Below are positions 40,114 to 47,438 of a stretch of DNA of 50,724 bases, one piece after another. Under the pieces are notes generated by a model. The model worked only from the letters and a program-made list of their open reading frames with translations. It ran no database searches and was not told the origin of the DNA. The stretch lies in the IMG/VR virus record IMGVR_UViG_3300046714_000194, positions 1-50,724 of that record; one strand, written 5' to 3'. The position numbers and the translations under genes were made by a program. This DNA is from a virus. Position 1 is the first letter of the stretch, and each line of letters begins with the position of its first letter.

Positions 40114-41553
40114 TCACACCTTCAGCACTTGCAGGCTCGGGTTGAAGAAGCCGATCGCGATATCGATCTGCTTCGGGTACGCGAGCGGTACGATCCGGGC
40201 CTGGCCGGTGAGCTTCTTCGAAACGAGCAGGTTGTCGGTGCGCGAGAGCTCGAAGTCGACGTCGGACGCCTTCGGCTTCGAGCGCAACACCTCGCGCAGC
40301 ACGGCCTTCGCGCCGCTCTCGATCTCGAGTGCTTCTTCTTCTAGGATGAAGCCGGTGTTCTTGTCGACGAGCAACGGCACGTGCAGGCGCCGCAGGAAGT
40401 AGAGACGGATCGCCTCTTTGGCGATGATCATCACGCGTCGATGTTGGAAGAACTCGAAGTCGGAACCGGCAGCCGAGAGAAGGCGCGGGTTGTTGATGTA
40501 GACGCCCGGGATCCCGTCGACGGTGCGCAGGCACGTCGCGCGAGAGTCGTCGAGCCCGGGATTGACGGCTTCGTCGTGGCAGTCGGGATCGGGGTTGCCG
40601 CCGGCGGTACGAATGTCGACGCCGGGCAAGGTTCCAAGGTTCGTGTCGGCCGTGTCGATCTCTTCCGAGACTGACGCCGCCCTGGTTGCGATCGTCATGC
40701 GCGACGGCCGGCGGTACTGCCGGAACGACACGCCCGAGACCGTCTTCGCGGCGCCGGCGGTAACCATTCCGACCGTCGTTGCGCGAGCCGCGAACACCGC
40801 GTCGAAGGCCGTCTTGTACGCCGCTTCGCTCTCGCCTGCGTTGGGCATGCGGAAGGCGCCGATCCAATCCTTCTCGGGCATGCCTGCGAAGAGCGTACCG
40901 AGCGCATCGAACGCCGTGCCGTCGAGCGGTCCGACGACGTCGCAGATCTCCCACGCAAGCTGCGAGGCGTTCAGCGCAGTGATCGCCGTTCCGAGTTCGG
41001 TGGAGTTCCAATTCGGCGCGTGCGTGCGCACCTTCACGATATCGCCGGCGACGAGCGTGCCTGCAGCGAAGTTGAGCTGCGCGCCGCCGGATCCCGGAAA
41101 CACGAACAGCGCAGCCGTTCCGAGCGCAGTCGTGGCAGAAGGCGTGCGGAAGTTGTCGTAGGAGTATTGAAACGTGATGCCGGTGACGCCGATCGTCCCG
41201 CCTGCGATCACTTTGAAGTACAGATCGTAATCGTCGTTCGGCGTGCCCGTGGCCGTGACGACCGAGGTGCCCGTCTTGCCCGTGCTGTCGACGGCGTCAA
41301 ACGTTGACGCCACCGACGCGCCTGTCTTGACGCACAGCACCGGCAGCTTCGTGATCTCGATGAAGTGGCAGGCTTCTTCGACGAGCGGCCCGCCGACGAA
41401 CGCCGTGATCACGTCCTGCTTGCGGCCGAACGCCGCGGGGCTGTTGACCGTGCCGCCGTCGCTCGGACCTACGATGGCCAGGATCTTCTGACCGCTCGGT
41501 AGCGCGCCGATCTGCCCGTCGAGCTCTGTGATATTGACCGCGGGTAGCGACAT
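40114..41553 (-). CDS. Tail sheath protein
   Basis: 479 aa. An N-terminal SLPAVNITELDGQIG, GPSDGGTVNSPAAF and FVGGPLVEEACHF, a variable middle domain (170-250), and a C-terminal part with NNPRLLSAAGSDFEFFQHRR then ALEIESGAKAVLREVLRS and KQIDIAIGFFNPS match Mu gpL-like sheaths. Contracts to drive the tube through the envelope. Late-motif copy 41680-41691 lies about 130 bp upstream. Confidence 0.9.
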   Translation of the reverse strand: MSLPAVNITELDGQIGALPSGQKILAIVGPSDGGTVNSPAAFGRKQDVITAFVGGPLVEEACHFIEITKLPVLCVKTGASVASTFDAVDSTGKTGTSVVTATGTPNDDYDLYFKVIAGGTIGVTGITFQYSYDNFRTPSATTALGTAALFVFPGSGGAQLNFAAGTLVAGDIVKVRTHAPNWNSTELGTAITALNASQLAWEICDVVGPLDGTAFDALGTLFAGMPEKDWIGAFRMPNAGESEAAYKTAFDAVFAARATTVGMVTAGAAKTVSGVSFRQYRRPSRMTIATRAASVSEEIDTADTNLGTLPGVDIRTAGGNPDPDCHDEAVNPGLDDSRATCLRTVDGIPGVYINNPRLLSAAGSDFEFFQHRRVMIIAKEAIRLYFLRRLHVPLLVDKNTGFILEEEALEIESGAKAVLREVLRSKPKASDVDFELSRTDNLLVSKKLTGQARIVPLAYPKQIDIAIGFFNPSLQVLKV

Positions 41554-41568
41554 GCGTGCGTCTCGTGT

Positions 41569-42168
41569 TCAGGGGTTCGTGATCACAATCGGGGAATCGG
41601 TGACGTCGAGTTCTTCAGGCGTGATCTCCGCCCGTAGAGGTGGATCCACGATCGTGGGTGTCTCGTCGGGGATCATGGCTTGTATAGCGCCCACCAAACG
41701 GATCCCTGCGCCGGCGCGCCGTTCGTTCTTGTCGGTGATCCATCCCTGACTCACGACGCGGATCGTTCCGTGCGCTGCGAGGTATGCCGCCCTCCACCAC
41801 GCGTCGTAGAGCAGGCGCACGATATGGTACTGAGCGCGCTCGTCGTTGCGCTTGCCCGTCGACGCGTCGCTGCTCGTGATGTAGATCGTGAAGAGCTCTT
41901 CGAGCGTCGCGAGCGGCCGGCCCGGGTCAAGCCGGTTGGGGTACTTCGGGGCGTTCAGCACGCCGAGGTTGCCGGTCGGGTCGTCGCCCGGGATCCACAC
42001 GATGCGCGCGCCGACGCCCTGCCGATTACCCTCACGCCACCCGAACGGGTTTGCCTTTTGCGCGAGCGCGTCCGACGGCGTGACGTCGCCGAACGTGCCG
42101 TCGAGCGCGAAGCGCGCAACGCAATCGTCGTGCAGCTTTTCGAGCGCAAGAATGATCGCGTCGGCCAC
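41569..42168 (-). CDS. Tail terminator-like protein
   Basis: 199 aa. The first 140 residues are α/β (AIILALEKLHDDCVARF, EELFTIYITSSDAS, YHIVRLLYDAWWRAA), resembling tail terminators or gpU-like completion proteins; it is between the gpG-like gene and the sheath. ATG 42168. Function inferred from synteny. Confidence 0.65.
   Translation of the reverse strand: MADAIILALEKLHDDCVARFALDGTFGDVTPSDALAQKANPFGWREGNRQGVGARIVWIPGDDPTGNLGVLNAPKYPNRLDPGRPLATLEELFTIYITSSDASTGKRNDERAQYHIVRLLYDAWWRAAYLAAHGTIRVVSQGWITDKNERRAGAGIRLVGAIQAMIPDETPTIVDPPLRAEITPEELDVTDSPIVITNP
41680..41691 (-). promoter_or_regulatory. Late-motif copy (GGCGCTATACAA variant) before the sheath
   Basis: Minus strand GGCGCTATACAA inside the terminator gene; it is part of a 20-base block (41678-41697) that is identical to 45286-45305. 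About 130 bp before the sheath ATG. Confidence 0.6.
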
Positions 42169-42169
42169 G

Positions 42170-42571
42170 TCAGGCCCCCGTCACATCGGCGCGTAGGTTC
42201 GCTTCGACGACTTTGCGGATCGCCTCGGTGATCTGCCCGGGGATCTGCGCTGACGGTAGGATCTGCCGGCGGATCTTCCCCTTCACGGCTCCCATGTTGT
42301 GCAGCGCCTCGGGCCCGGTAAGCTTGGCGATCACGACGTTGCCGATCGCGAAAGTCGTGAGGGCGCCGGCGGCGTTCTGCAGCGGGCGCTTCCCTTCCTT
42401 CGTCGGCTTCCACGGCGTGCCGTCGGGCGTTTGCCCTGCGGCGATCGTCTTCGTGCTCTCGACATGCACCGCTCGAGCGACGTCGGGCGCATAACGCTCG
42501 CCGGCGCCCGGCAGCTTCTGCAACCGGCGGATCTGCGCATTGAGCGCGGCGAAGGCGGCGTCGTTGCTCAC
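42170..42571 (-). CDS. Mu gpG-like virion morphogenesis protein
   Basis: 133 aa. QTPDGTPWKPTKEGKRPL and LTTFAIGNVVIAKLTGPEALHNMGAVKGKI resemble the Mu gpG / phage virion morphogenesis (tail completion) family, typically just after the gp36-like connector. ATG 42571 overlaps the previous stop (ATGA). Confidence 0.7.
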   Translation of the reverse strand: MSNDAAFAALNAQIRRLQKLPGAGERYAPDVARAVHVESTKTIAAGQTPDGTPWKPTKEGKRPLQNAAGALTTFAIGNVVIAKLTGPEALHNMGAVKGKIRRQILPSAQIPGQITEAIRKVVEANLRADVTGA

Positions 42572-43035
42572 GACGCGTCGTCTTCCTGCCCTGCGTCTCG
42601 TTGCAGGTCGAAGCCGTGATAGGGTGACGCCTCCGAGTAACCGAGCGGCGCGCCCTTCGAGATCCCCGACTCCGAGGTGTTCGAACGGAGCGGCAGATCA
42701 AAGAGGCCGTCTTTTGCGTCGGCCGCTTCTTTGATCTCGATCATGGCGTCTTTTTTGCGCCCGATGATCTCGGAAGTCTGCTTGTCGGTTGGATCGATCC
42801 CGCGTTTGAGGTACGCCTCGTACGTTACGAGATCGTTAAGCCAGCCGGTAACGGCCCCGGGATACGGCGAGCCGAACGGTGCGGCGTAACGCTTGGCGAG
42901 ACGCGAGTCGATCCAGTCCGACCAGCGTTGCAGCTGCGCATCGGTCCAACCCGCCTGATCCGTCTCGATCTCGTCGAGATATTCAGGCGGGATCACCGAT
43001 AGCAGCTTGAAAGCTGCAAGTGTGAGGTAGGCCAA
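42568..43035 (-). CDS. Head-tail connector (Mu gp36 / DUF1320-like)
   Basis: 155 aa. AYLTLAAFKLL, then YLDEIETDQAGWTDAQLQRW and DSRLAKRYAAPFGSPYP match DUF1320 (gp36-like). It follows the capsid gene and would sit between portal and tail. The C-terminal part (EIKEAADAKDGLFDLPL) is conserved in this family. Confidence 0.8.
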   Translation of the reverse strand: MAYLTLAAFKLLSVIPPEYLDEIETDQAGWTDAQLQRWSDWIDSRLAKRYAAPFGSPYPGAVTGWLNDLVTYEAYLKRGIDPTDKQTSEIIGRKKDAMIEIKEAADAKDGLFDLPLRSNTSESGISKGAPLGYSEASPYHGFDLQRDAGQEDDAS

Positions 43036-43047
43036 AACGGCCCCCGA

Positions 43048-44118
43048 TCAGGACGCGCGACCCTTGAAGATCAGGTACGGGTGGCCGTAGGCGCCGAGGT
43101 TGCGGCCCTTGATCGTCCACTGGAACTTCGACGCACGCGCAAGTTGCGCATCCGTCTGCGGGCCGTTGTAGATCACGCTGAACGGCTCGCGGTTGAACCA
43201 GAGGATCGCTCCGAGCTGCGAAGACGCCATCTGCTCGGTAACGATGTAGTAGTCGGTGTCGGATCCGTTCGTGAATCCTGCGCCCAGCTCCGGGCACTCG
43301 ATCGGGAGACCGAGGCCCCACGCACCGATCACCATGCTGATATCGGCCGAGCCAGCACCGCCGGTGCCGCCCTGCGCGATGAACTTCGCTTGCGTCAGCT
43401 GCTGCATGCGCGCAGTCATCGCCGGCGGGTGCAGAATGTAGACGGGCTTCAGGCCGCGGGGATCTTCCCCGTTCGGCATGCGGATCCCGCGAATGTATGC
43501 GATCGCCTTCTGCAGGTTGATCAGCGCCTGATCCAGCGTGACAGCACTCGAGAGATCGAGCGCGCCCGGGTAGGACGCATCTTGCGGATCCGTTGCCGGC
43601 GTCGACGCGGCCGCACCGGTGAAGACGTTGGCGAAGGTGCCGACAGCAGAATCCATCACGTTGATCGGGTGCGTCTTCGAGAAGAAGACCTGCGCGTCGT
43701 ACGACGTGAAGCCCGCCTGATCGCCGTTGCGGATCAGCGCCGCGATCTGCTTCTGCGGCCAGTACGCCGCGTATGCGCCGACCTGCCGAGACCACTCGGA
43801 AGCCTGATCGATGCCGCCACCGTCGAGATCTTCAAGCTCCACCTTGGCGACTTCGAGTCCGCCCGTGGCCGCCTTCCACTCGTACTCGGTCGACGTGCTG
43901 AGTAGCTCGTCGAAGAGCACGTCGCCGCCGAGGCGATCCTGATATTGGATTCCGGCGGTGTCGAGCGTCCAGATCAGCCGCTGCTTGCGCGTCTCGCCGG
44001 TCGGCCGCTGCTTCGCGACCTTGGCGTACCAGAGATCCGCGAGCAGACGCTGGTACTCGGCCTCGGCAATGACCTGCATGCCGGTTTCGAGATTGAAGAG
44101 GAACTGCGGAGTCAGCAT
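43048..44118 (-). CDS. Major capsid protein (Mu gpT-like)
   Basis: 356 aa. QFLFNLETGMQVIAEAEYQ, ELLSTSTEYEWKAATGG, YAAYWPQKQIAALIRNG and SYDAQVFFSKTHPIN match the Mu gpT major head family. The end VIYNGPQTDAQLARASKFQ and GHPYLIFKGRAS is conserved in this family. Forms the icosahedral shell. SD AGGAAAG precedes ATG 44118. Confidence 0.9.
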   Translation of the reverse strand: MLTPQFLFNLETGMQVIAEAEYQRLLADLWYAKVAKQRPTGETRKQRLIWTLDTAGIQYQDRLGGDVLFDELLSTSTEYEWKAATGGLEVAKVELEDLDGGGIDQASEWSRQVGAYAAYWPQKQIAALIRNGDQAGFTSYDAQVFFSKTHPINVMDSAVGTFANVFTGAAASTPATDPQDASYPGALDLSSAVTLDQALINLQKAIAYIRGIRMPNGEDPRGLKPVYILHPPAMTARMQQLTQAKFIAQGGTGGAGSADISMVIGAWGLGLPIECPELGAGFTNGSDTDYYIVTEQMASSQLGAILWFNREPFSVIYNGPQTDAQLARASKFQWTIKGRNLGAYGHPYLIFKGRAS

Positions 44119-44161
44119 TGTGTCGGGCTTTCCTGCGAGTCAGGGAACGGGCGAGCGGGGA

Positions 44162-44611
44162 TCAGAAGTCGAGGCCGGTCAGGTGACCGATCCCGAACTC
44201 GAGAGGCGCCACGAGCACACCGCGGATCGTGTCGATCTTCAGCGCGCGTCCGGCGACGGAAAGAGTGTTGGTGGCGTCGGTGTTCGTGACGGTCTGATCG
44301 TCGAGCAGGTAGCAAAGGCTACCGATGTTCGCGGCGACGACCGGGTTGCCGGCGGCGTCGTTGACGCGCCAGACGCAGTGCAGCTCTTTGAAGAGCTTCA
44401 CGGTGACGGTGCCGCCCGCCGCGGTGTTCTGATCGTCGGCGAAGGTGCCGATCGGGATCAGCGTGGTGGACGCGAACGCCTTCGCGACGAGGCCGGTGGA
44501 CGTGTCGAGGCACGCCGTGCCACCCTTCCAAACCTGCTCAGTCTTGCCCTTGAGCTCGACAGAGCTGATCTTTTCGGTCGTCGTGCGGCGGGATGCAGCA
44601 AGCGCGGTCAT
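44162..44611 (-). CDS. Head decoration / cement-like protein
   Basis: 149 aa, β-rich with SSVELKGKTEQVWKG, LIPIGTFADDQNTAA and GSLCYLLDDQTVTNTD. Size and place between protease/scaffold and capsid fit DUF2190-like capsid decoration proteins. No signal or membrane segments. ATG 44611 is 1 nt before the protease/scaffold stop. Confidence 0.7.
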   Translation of the reverse strand: MTALAASRRTTTEKISSVELKGKTEQVWKGGTACLDTSTGLVAKAFASTTLIPIGTFADDQNTAAGGTVTVKLFKELHCVWRVNDAAGNPVVAANIGSLCYLLDDQTVTNTDATNTLSVAGRALKIDTIRGVLVAPLEFGIGHLTGLDF

Positions 44612-44612
44612 G

Positions 44613-45245
44613 TCACGCCTTCACTTTCTGCAGGCCGAATTGCTGCACGTTGGTGTTTGGATCCGTCACGCAAACGAGCTCCGTTTTCTTGGCGCCCATG
44701 CGCGCAGCGAGTGGCGAGGCCATGAACTCGGCTCGAGCGCCTTCGCCCTGGTGTGCGCCGAGGGTCGCGTTGACTTCCGGCGTGATCGCCTGCGATCGGA
44801 ACTGCGCCGGCACCGCAGCGACGATGCGCTTGCATGCGTCGAGCGGCAGGCCTTCGAGGCTCTTGAGAAGCGCCTCGGGCAGGTTGGCGTTGGACGCCAT
44901 GAACGTTGCGCGCTCTTCGGCAGCAGCCCGCGCAGCGCCGGCAGCGATCGCGGCTTCGAGCGCCTTGATCCGCGCGTCCGATGCGGCGAGCGACGCGGCA
45001 AGGCTCGACGCAGCCGCAATGGCCTTGTCGTCCTTCTTCTCGTCGTCTTCGGCCTTCGCTGCGGCAGGGGCAGACGCGGCGGGCGCTTCGGCCTTCGAGG
45101 CCTTGTCGTCCTTCTCGTCTTCGTCGCCCTTGTCGTATGCCGCCAGGGCTTTCTTCGCCCGACTCGAAACCTTTGCGTCGTCGGAGTTCGAATCCTTCAC
45201 GAGCGCCGCGCGGGTTGCGTCTTGATCTTTCTTCTCGGGATCCAT
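44613..45245 (-). CDS. Nested scaffold protein (internal in-frame start)
   Basis: From ATG 45245 the same frame gives a 210-aa protein starting MDPEKKDQDATRAALV. It covers only the charged, helical scaffold half. A GAGG Shine-Dalgarno (GCTGAGGCATCACGC) lies just upstream and a late-motif copy (45288-45299) about 43 bp upstream. Phages such as lambda and Mu make a free scaffold the same way, so separate expression is likely. Confidence 0.7.
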   Translation of the reverse strand: MDPEKKDQDATRAALVKDSNSDDAKVSSRAKKALAAYDKGDEDEKDDKASKAEAPAASAPAAAKAEDDEKKDDKAIAAASSLAASLAASDARIKALEAAIAAGAARAAAEERATFMASNANLPEALLKSLEGLPLDACKRIVAAVPAQFRSQAITPEVNATLGAHQGEGARAEFMASPLAARMGAKKTELVCVTDPNTNVQQFGLQKVKA

Positions 45246-46028
45246 GCGTGATGCCTCAGCGGAAGTTGCGGCTTGTGCCGTCGGAGCTTGTATAGCGCCC
45301 ACCAACGCGTCGAACGTGCCCACCCGATCGGCGAGCCCGCGCGCAACCGCGTCGGCGCCGACGAGCACGCCAGCCTGCAGCGGCTCGGGATCGAACGCGC
45401 GCCAACCGCGCACCAGTTCGAAGAAGCGCGCAGCCGTCGCGTCGACCGTGCGCTGCGTCTCGGCCAATGCCTCCTCCGACAGCGGCGTGTGTGGGTTGCC
45501 GTACGCCTTCTTCGTGCCGCTCGTGACGAAAGCGAAGTCGGCGCCGGCGGCCTTGTCGGCGCGCGCGACGCTTTGCATCTCGTGGATCACGCCAATGCTG
45601 CCGACGACGGCCGTATCTGAAACCCAGATCTCCGAGCAGGCCGAGGCGAGCGCGTACGCTGCCGAGCACGCCTGGCTTGCTACGAAGACGATCAGGCGCT
45701 TCTTTGCGGCCTCGGCGTCGGCGCGGATCCCGCGGGCGCAGTCGAAACAGCCGGCGACTTCCCCACCGGGCGAATCGATCTGCAGGATCACGCACTCGGC
45801 CTCGGAGGCGAGCGCAGCGCGCACACGCCCGCGGATCGCGTCGTACGTGTCGAACAGGAAGCCCGAGAAGCACAGCGGACCGCACACGCGCACGACGGCT
45901 GCCTTGCCGTCAGCAACCAGGGCGGGGCCCACGTCGGGGCGACCGATCAGAAAGTCGAGGCCGAACGCTTTCGGGTCGAGCGCGAGCGGCCCGTTCGGAG
46001 CAAAGCGGGCGGTTTCATGCTGCGCCAT
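44613..46028 (-). CDS. S49-type head maturation protease fused to scaffold
   Basis: 471 aa. Residues about 45-235 are SppA/S49-like: ECVILQIDSPGGEVAGC, VFVASQACSAAYALAS (catalytic Ser candidate in ACSAAY) and VGSIGVIHEMQSV. After a linker, residues 262-471 form an Ala/Lys/Asp-rich helical scaffold with repeated DDEK runs. This is the Mu gpI/Z or lambda C/Nu3 architecture. Its ATG 46028 overlaps the portal by 14 bp. Confidence 0.85.
   Translation of the reverse strand: MAQHETARFAPNGPLALDPKAFGLDFLIGRPDVGPALVADGKAAVVRVCGPLCFSGFLFDTYDAIRGRVRAALASEAECVILQIDSPGGEVAGCFDCARGIRADAEAAKKRLIVFVASQACSAAYALASACSEIWVSDTAVVGSIGVIHEMQSVARADKAAGADFAFVTSGTKKAYGNPHTPLSEEALAETQRTVDATAARFFELVRGWRAFDPEPLQAGVLVGADAVARGLADRVGTFDALVGAIQAPTAQAATSAEASRMDPEKKDQDATRAALVKDSNSDDAKVSSRAKKALAAYDKGDEDEKDDKASKAEAPAASAPAAAKAEDDEKKDDKAIAAASSLAASLAASDARIKALEAAIAAGAARAAAEERATFMASNANLPEALLKSLEGLPLDACKRIVAAVPAQFRSQAITPEVNATLGAHQGEGARAEFMASPLAARMGAKKTELVCVTDPNTNVQQFGLQKVKA
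45288..45299 (-). promoter_or_regulatory. Late-motif copy before the nested scaffold
   Basis: Minus strand GGCGCTATACAA within the protease gene, in a 20-base block (45286-45305) identical to the one at 41678-41697. The downstream internal ATG is 43 bp away. Confidence 0.65.
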
Positions 46029-47394
46029 CGGGGGATCCTTTATCGGTGTCGGGCGGGGTATCGCCCGCGGGGCTCTTGGTTTCGATCGCCGGCTCGGTGA
46101 TCGTTGGGGGCGCGCCCGGGGTCGTGGGGATCCCGAAGCGGCTGATCAGCGCGTCGACGTCGAGCGTCACGCCGCCGGCAGCAAGCACGGGCCGCATCGT
46201 CGTGATCGCTGCGGCGACGGCGGCGATCGCGTCGGCGTCGGCCTTGCGATCGGCAGGTGGTGCGATATCCCACTCGACGCGCGGGCAATTCGGCAGAACG
46301 TCGAGCCCTTTGCGCTTGAACGCCCACGGCGGCAGGCCTTGGGTGTTGATCGTGTGTGCTAGGGATTCGGCGGTTTCTTTGATCAGGTCGGCGCGGATCG
46401 TTTGGTGGATCGACGCGTTGGCGAAACCGGTGCCGCCGGTGACCGTTACGACCTGCCCGGCAAGAGCGATCATGATCTCGAAGTTGGACGTGTCGATCTC
46501 GGTGCCGAACACCTCCCAGCCTTTGCCGTTCGACTCGAGTAGCTTCACGTCCCAACCCGACGGGAGCGAGAAGACGCTGTTCAGGCCCCACGCCATGAGG
46601 CGTTGGAAGAAGGAGAGCTTTGCGTCTTCGGATGCGCCCTGCGGCGTGAAGGCGACGCGCGCGGGGTTGGCAAGCTTCGCGCTGAAGTTCGCGCGGTGCA
46701 GCTTGGCGTGATCCTTCACGATGAAGGCGTGGCCGAGGCAGGGCCACAGCGCCGACTGCCAAGGCTGCAGGCGCCCGCCGGGTACGTGGAGGATCCACCG
46801 ACCATCGCCGGGCGTGATCGGGATCAGCCCGGCGGTGCTCTGGAAGTACCACCGCCCTTCGTTCCACCGGTACCAAAGGAATTCCGGATCGAGCCGCACC
46901 ATGACCGGGTGATCGCGCCCGGGTACGGCAACCATCTCGGCCACGCCGATCCCGCAGCCGATCCCGTCGGCAGCCAGGGCGGCAAGCTCCGCCGGCGGGA
47001 ACATCTCGTCAAACACGCTGCGCGAGTCGTTCTGCCCGGTGAGCTCGTCGGTGAGCGCCTTATCGCCGCGAAAGCGCTTCTGCAGCGCCACGAGCCCGGA
47101 CGTGCGCGTCTTCACCAACCCGCCGATGTAGCCGTCACGCTTCATCGCGCGCCACAGCTGCCCGACCTTGTGCATCTGGCCGCTGTCGGCCTGCAGCTGC
47201 GCCGTTTCGAGATCGGCGAGGTACCACCGCGTTTGCGTCGTCGGCAGAAGCTGGATCTGGCCGCCTAGCGCCTCGCGAATCTGCTCTTCAGACTCCTTCG
47301 AAACGCCCTGCACGGGCGTCGCGTTTTCGTAGGCGCTGAACCCCATAAGAGTTCGCGCCGCAGCTGCAAAGCGAGAGCTCAGGGCTTGGGCCAT
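46015..47394 (-). CDS. Portal protein (DUF935 / Mu gp29-like)
   Basis: 459 aa. QTRWYLADLETAQLQADSG, QLWRAMKRDGYIGGLVKTR, QSALWPCLGHAFIVKDHAK and GWEVFGTEIDTSNFEIMIA are typical of DUF935 portals. The C-terminal tail is Pro/Asp-rich and Gly-poor. Forms the dodecameric vertex through which DNA is packaged. A late-motif copy (47402-47413) is 7 bp upstream of its ATG. Confidence 0.9.
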   Translation of the reverse strand: MAQALSSRFAAAARTLMGFSAYENATPVQGVSKESEEQIREALGGQIQLLPTTQTRWYLADLETAQLQADSGQMHKVGQLWRAMKRDGYIGGLVKTRTSGLVALQKRFRGDKALTDELTGQNDSRSVFDEMFPPAELAALAADGIGCGIGVAEMVAVPGRDHPVMVRLDPEFLWYRWNEGRWYFQSTAGLIPITPGDGRWILHVPGGRLQPWQSALWPCLGHAFIVKDHAKLHRANFSAKLANPARVAFTPQGASEDAKLSFFQRLMAWGLNSVFSLPSGWDVKLLESNGKGWEVFGTEIDTSNFEIMIALAGQVVTVTGGTGFANASIHQTIRADLIKETAESLAHTINTQGLPPWAFKRKGLDVLPNCPRVEWDIAPPADRKADADAIAAVAAAITTMRPVLAAGGVTLDVDALISRFGIPTTPGAPPTITEPAIETKSPAGDTPPDTDKGSPDGAA

Positions 47395-47401
47395 ACGGCC
47401 C

Positions 47402-47413
47402 TAGGATGGCGCC
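47402..47413 (-). promoter_or_regulatory. Late-motif copy before the portal
   Basis: Minus strand GGCGCCATCCTA in the 44-bp gap between terminase and portal, ending 7 bp before ATG 47394. Confidence 0.6.
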
Positions 47414-47438
47414 TGCGTCGCTGCCGCCGTGCTCGCGC

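Noticed and set aside
45286-45305. 20-base repeat with 41678-41697 as a transposon end or recombination scar
   Set aside because: No target-site features or inverted partner; it matches the late-motif set and its upstream position, so a promoter is simpler.
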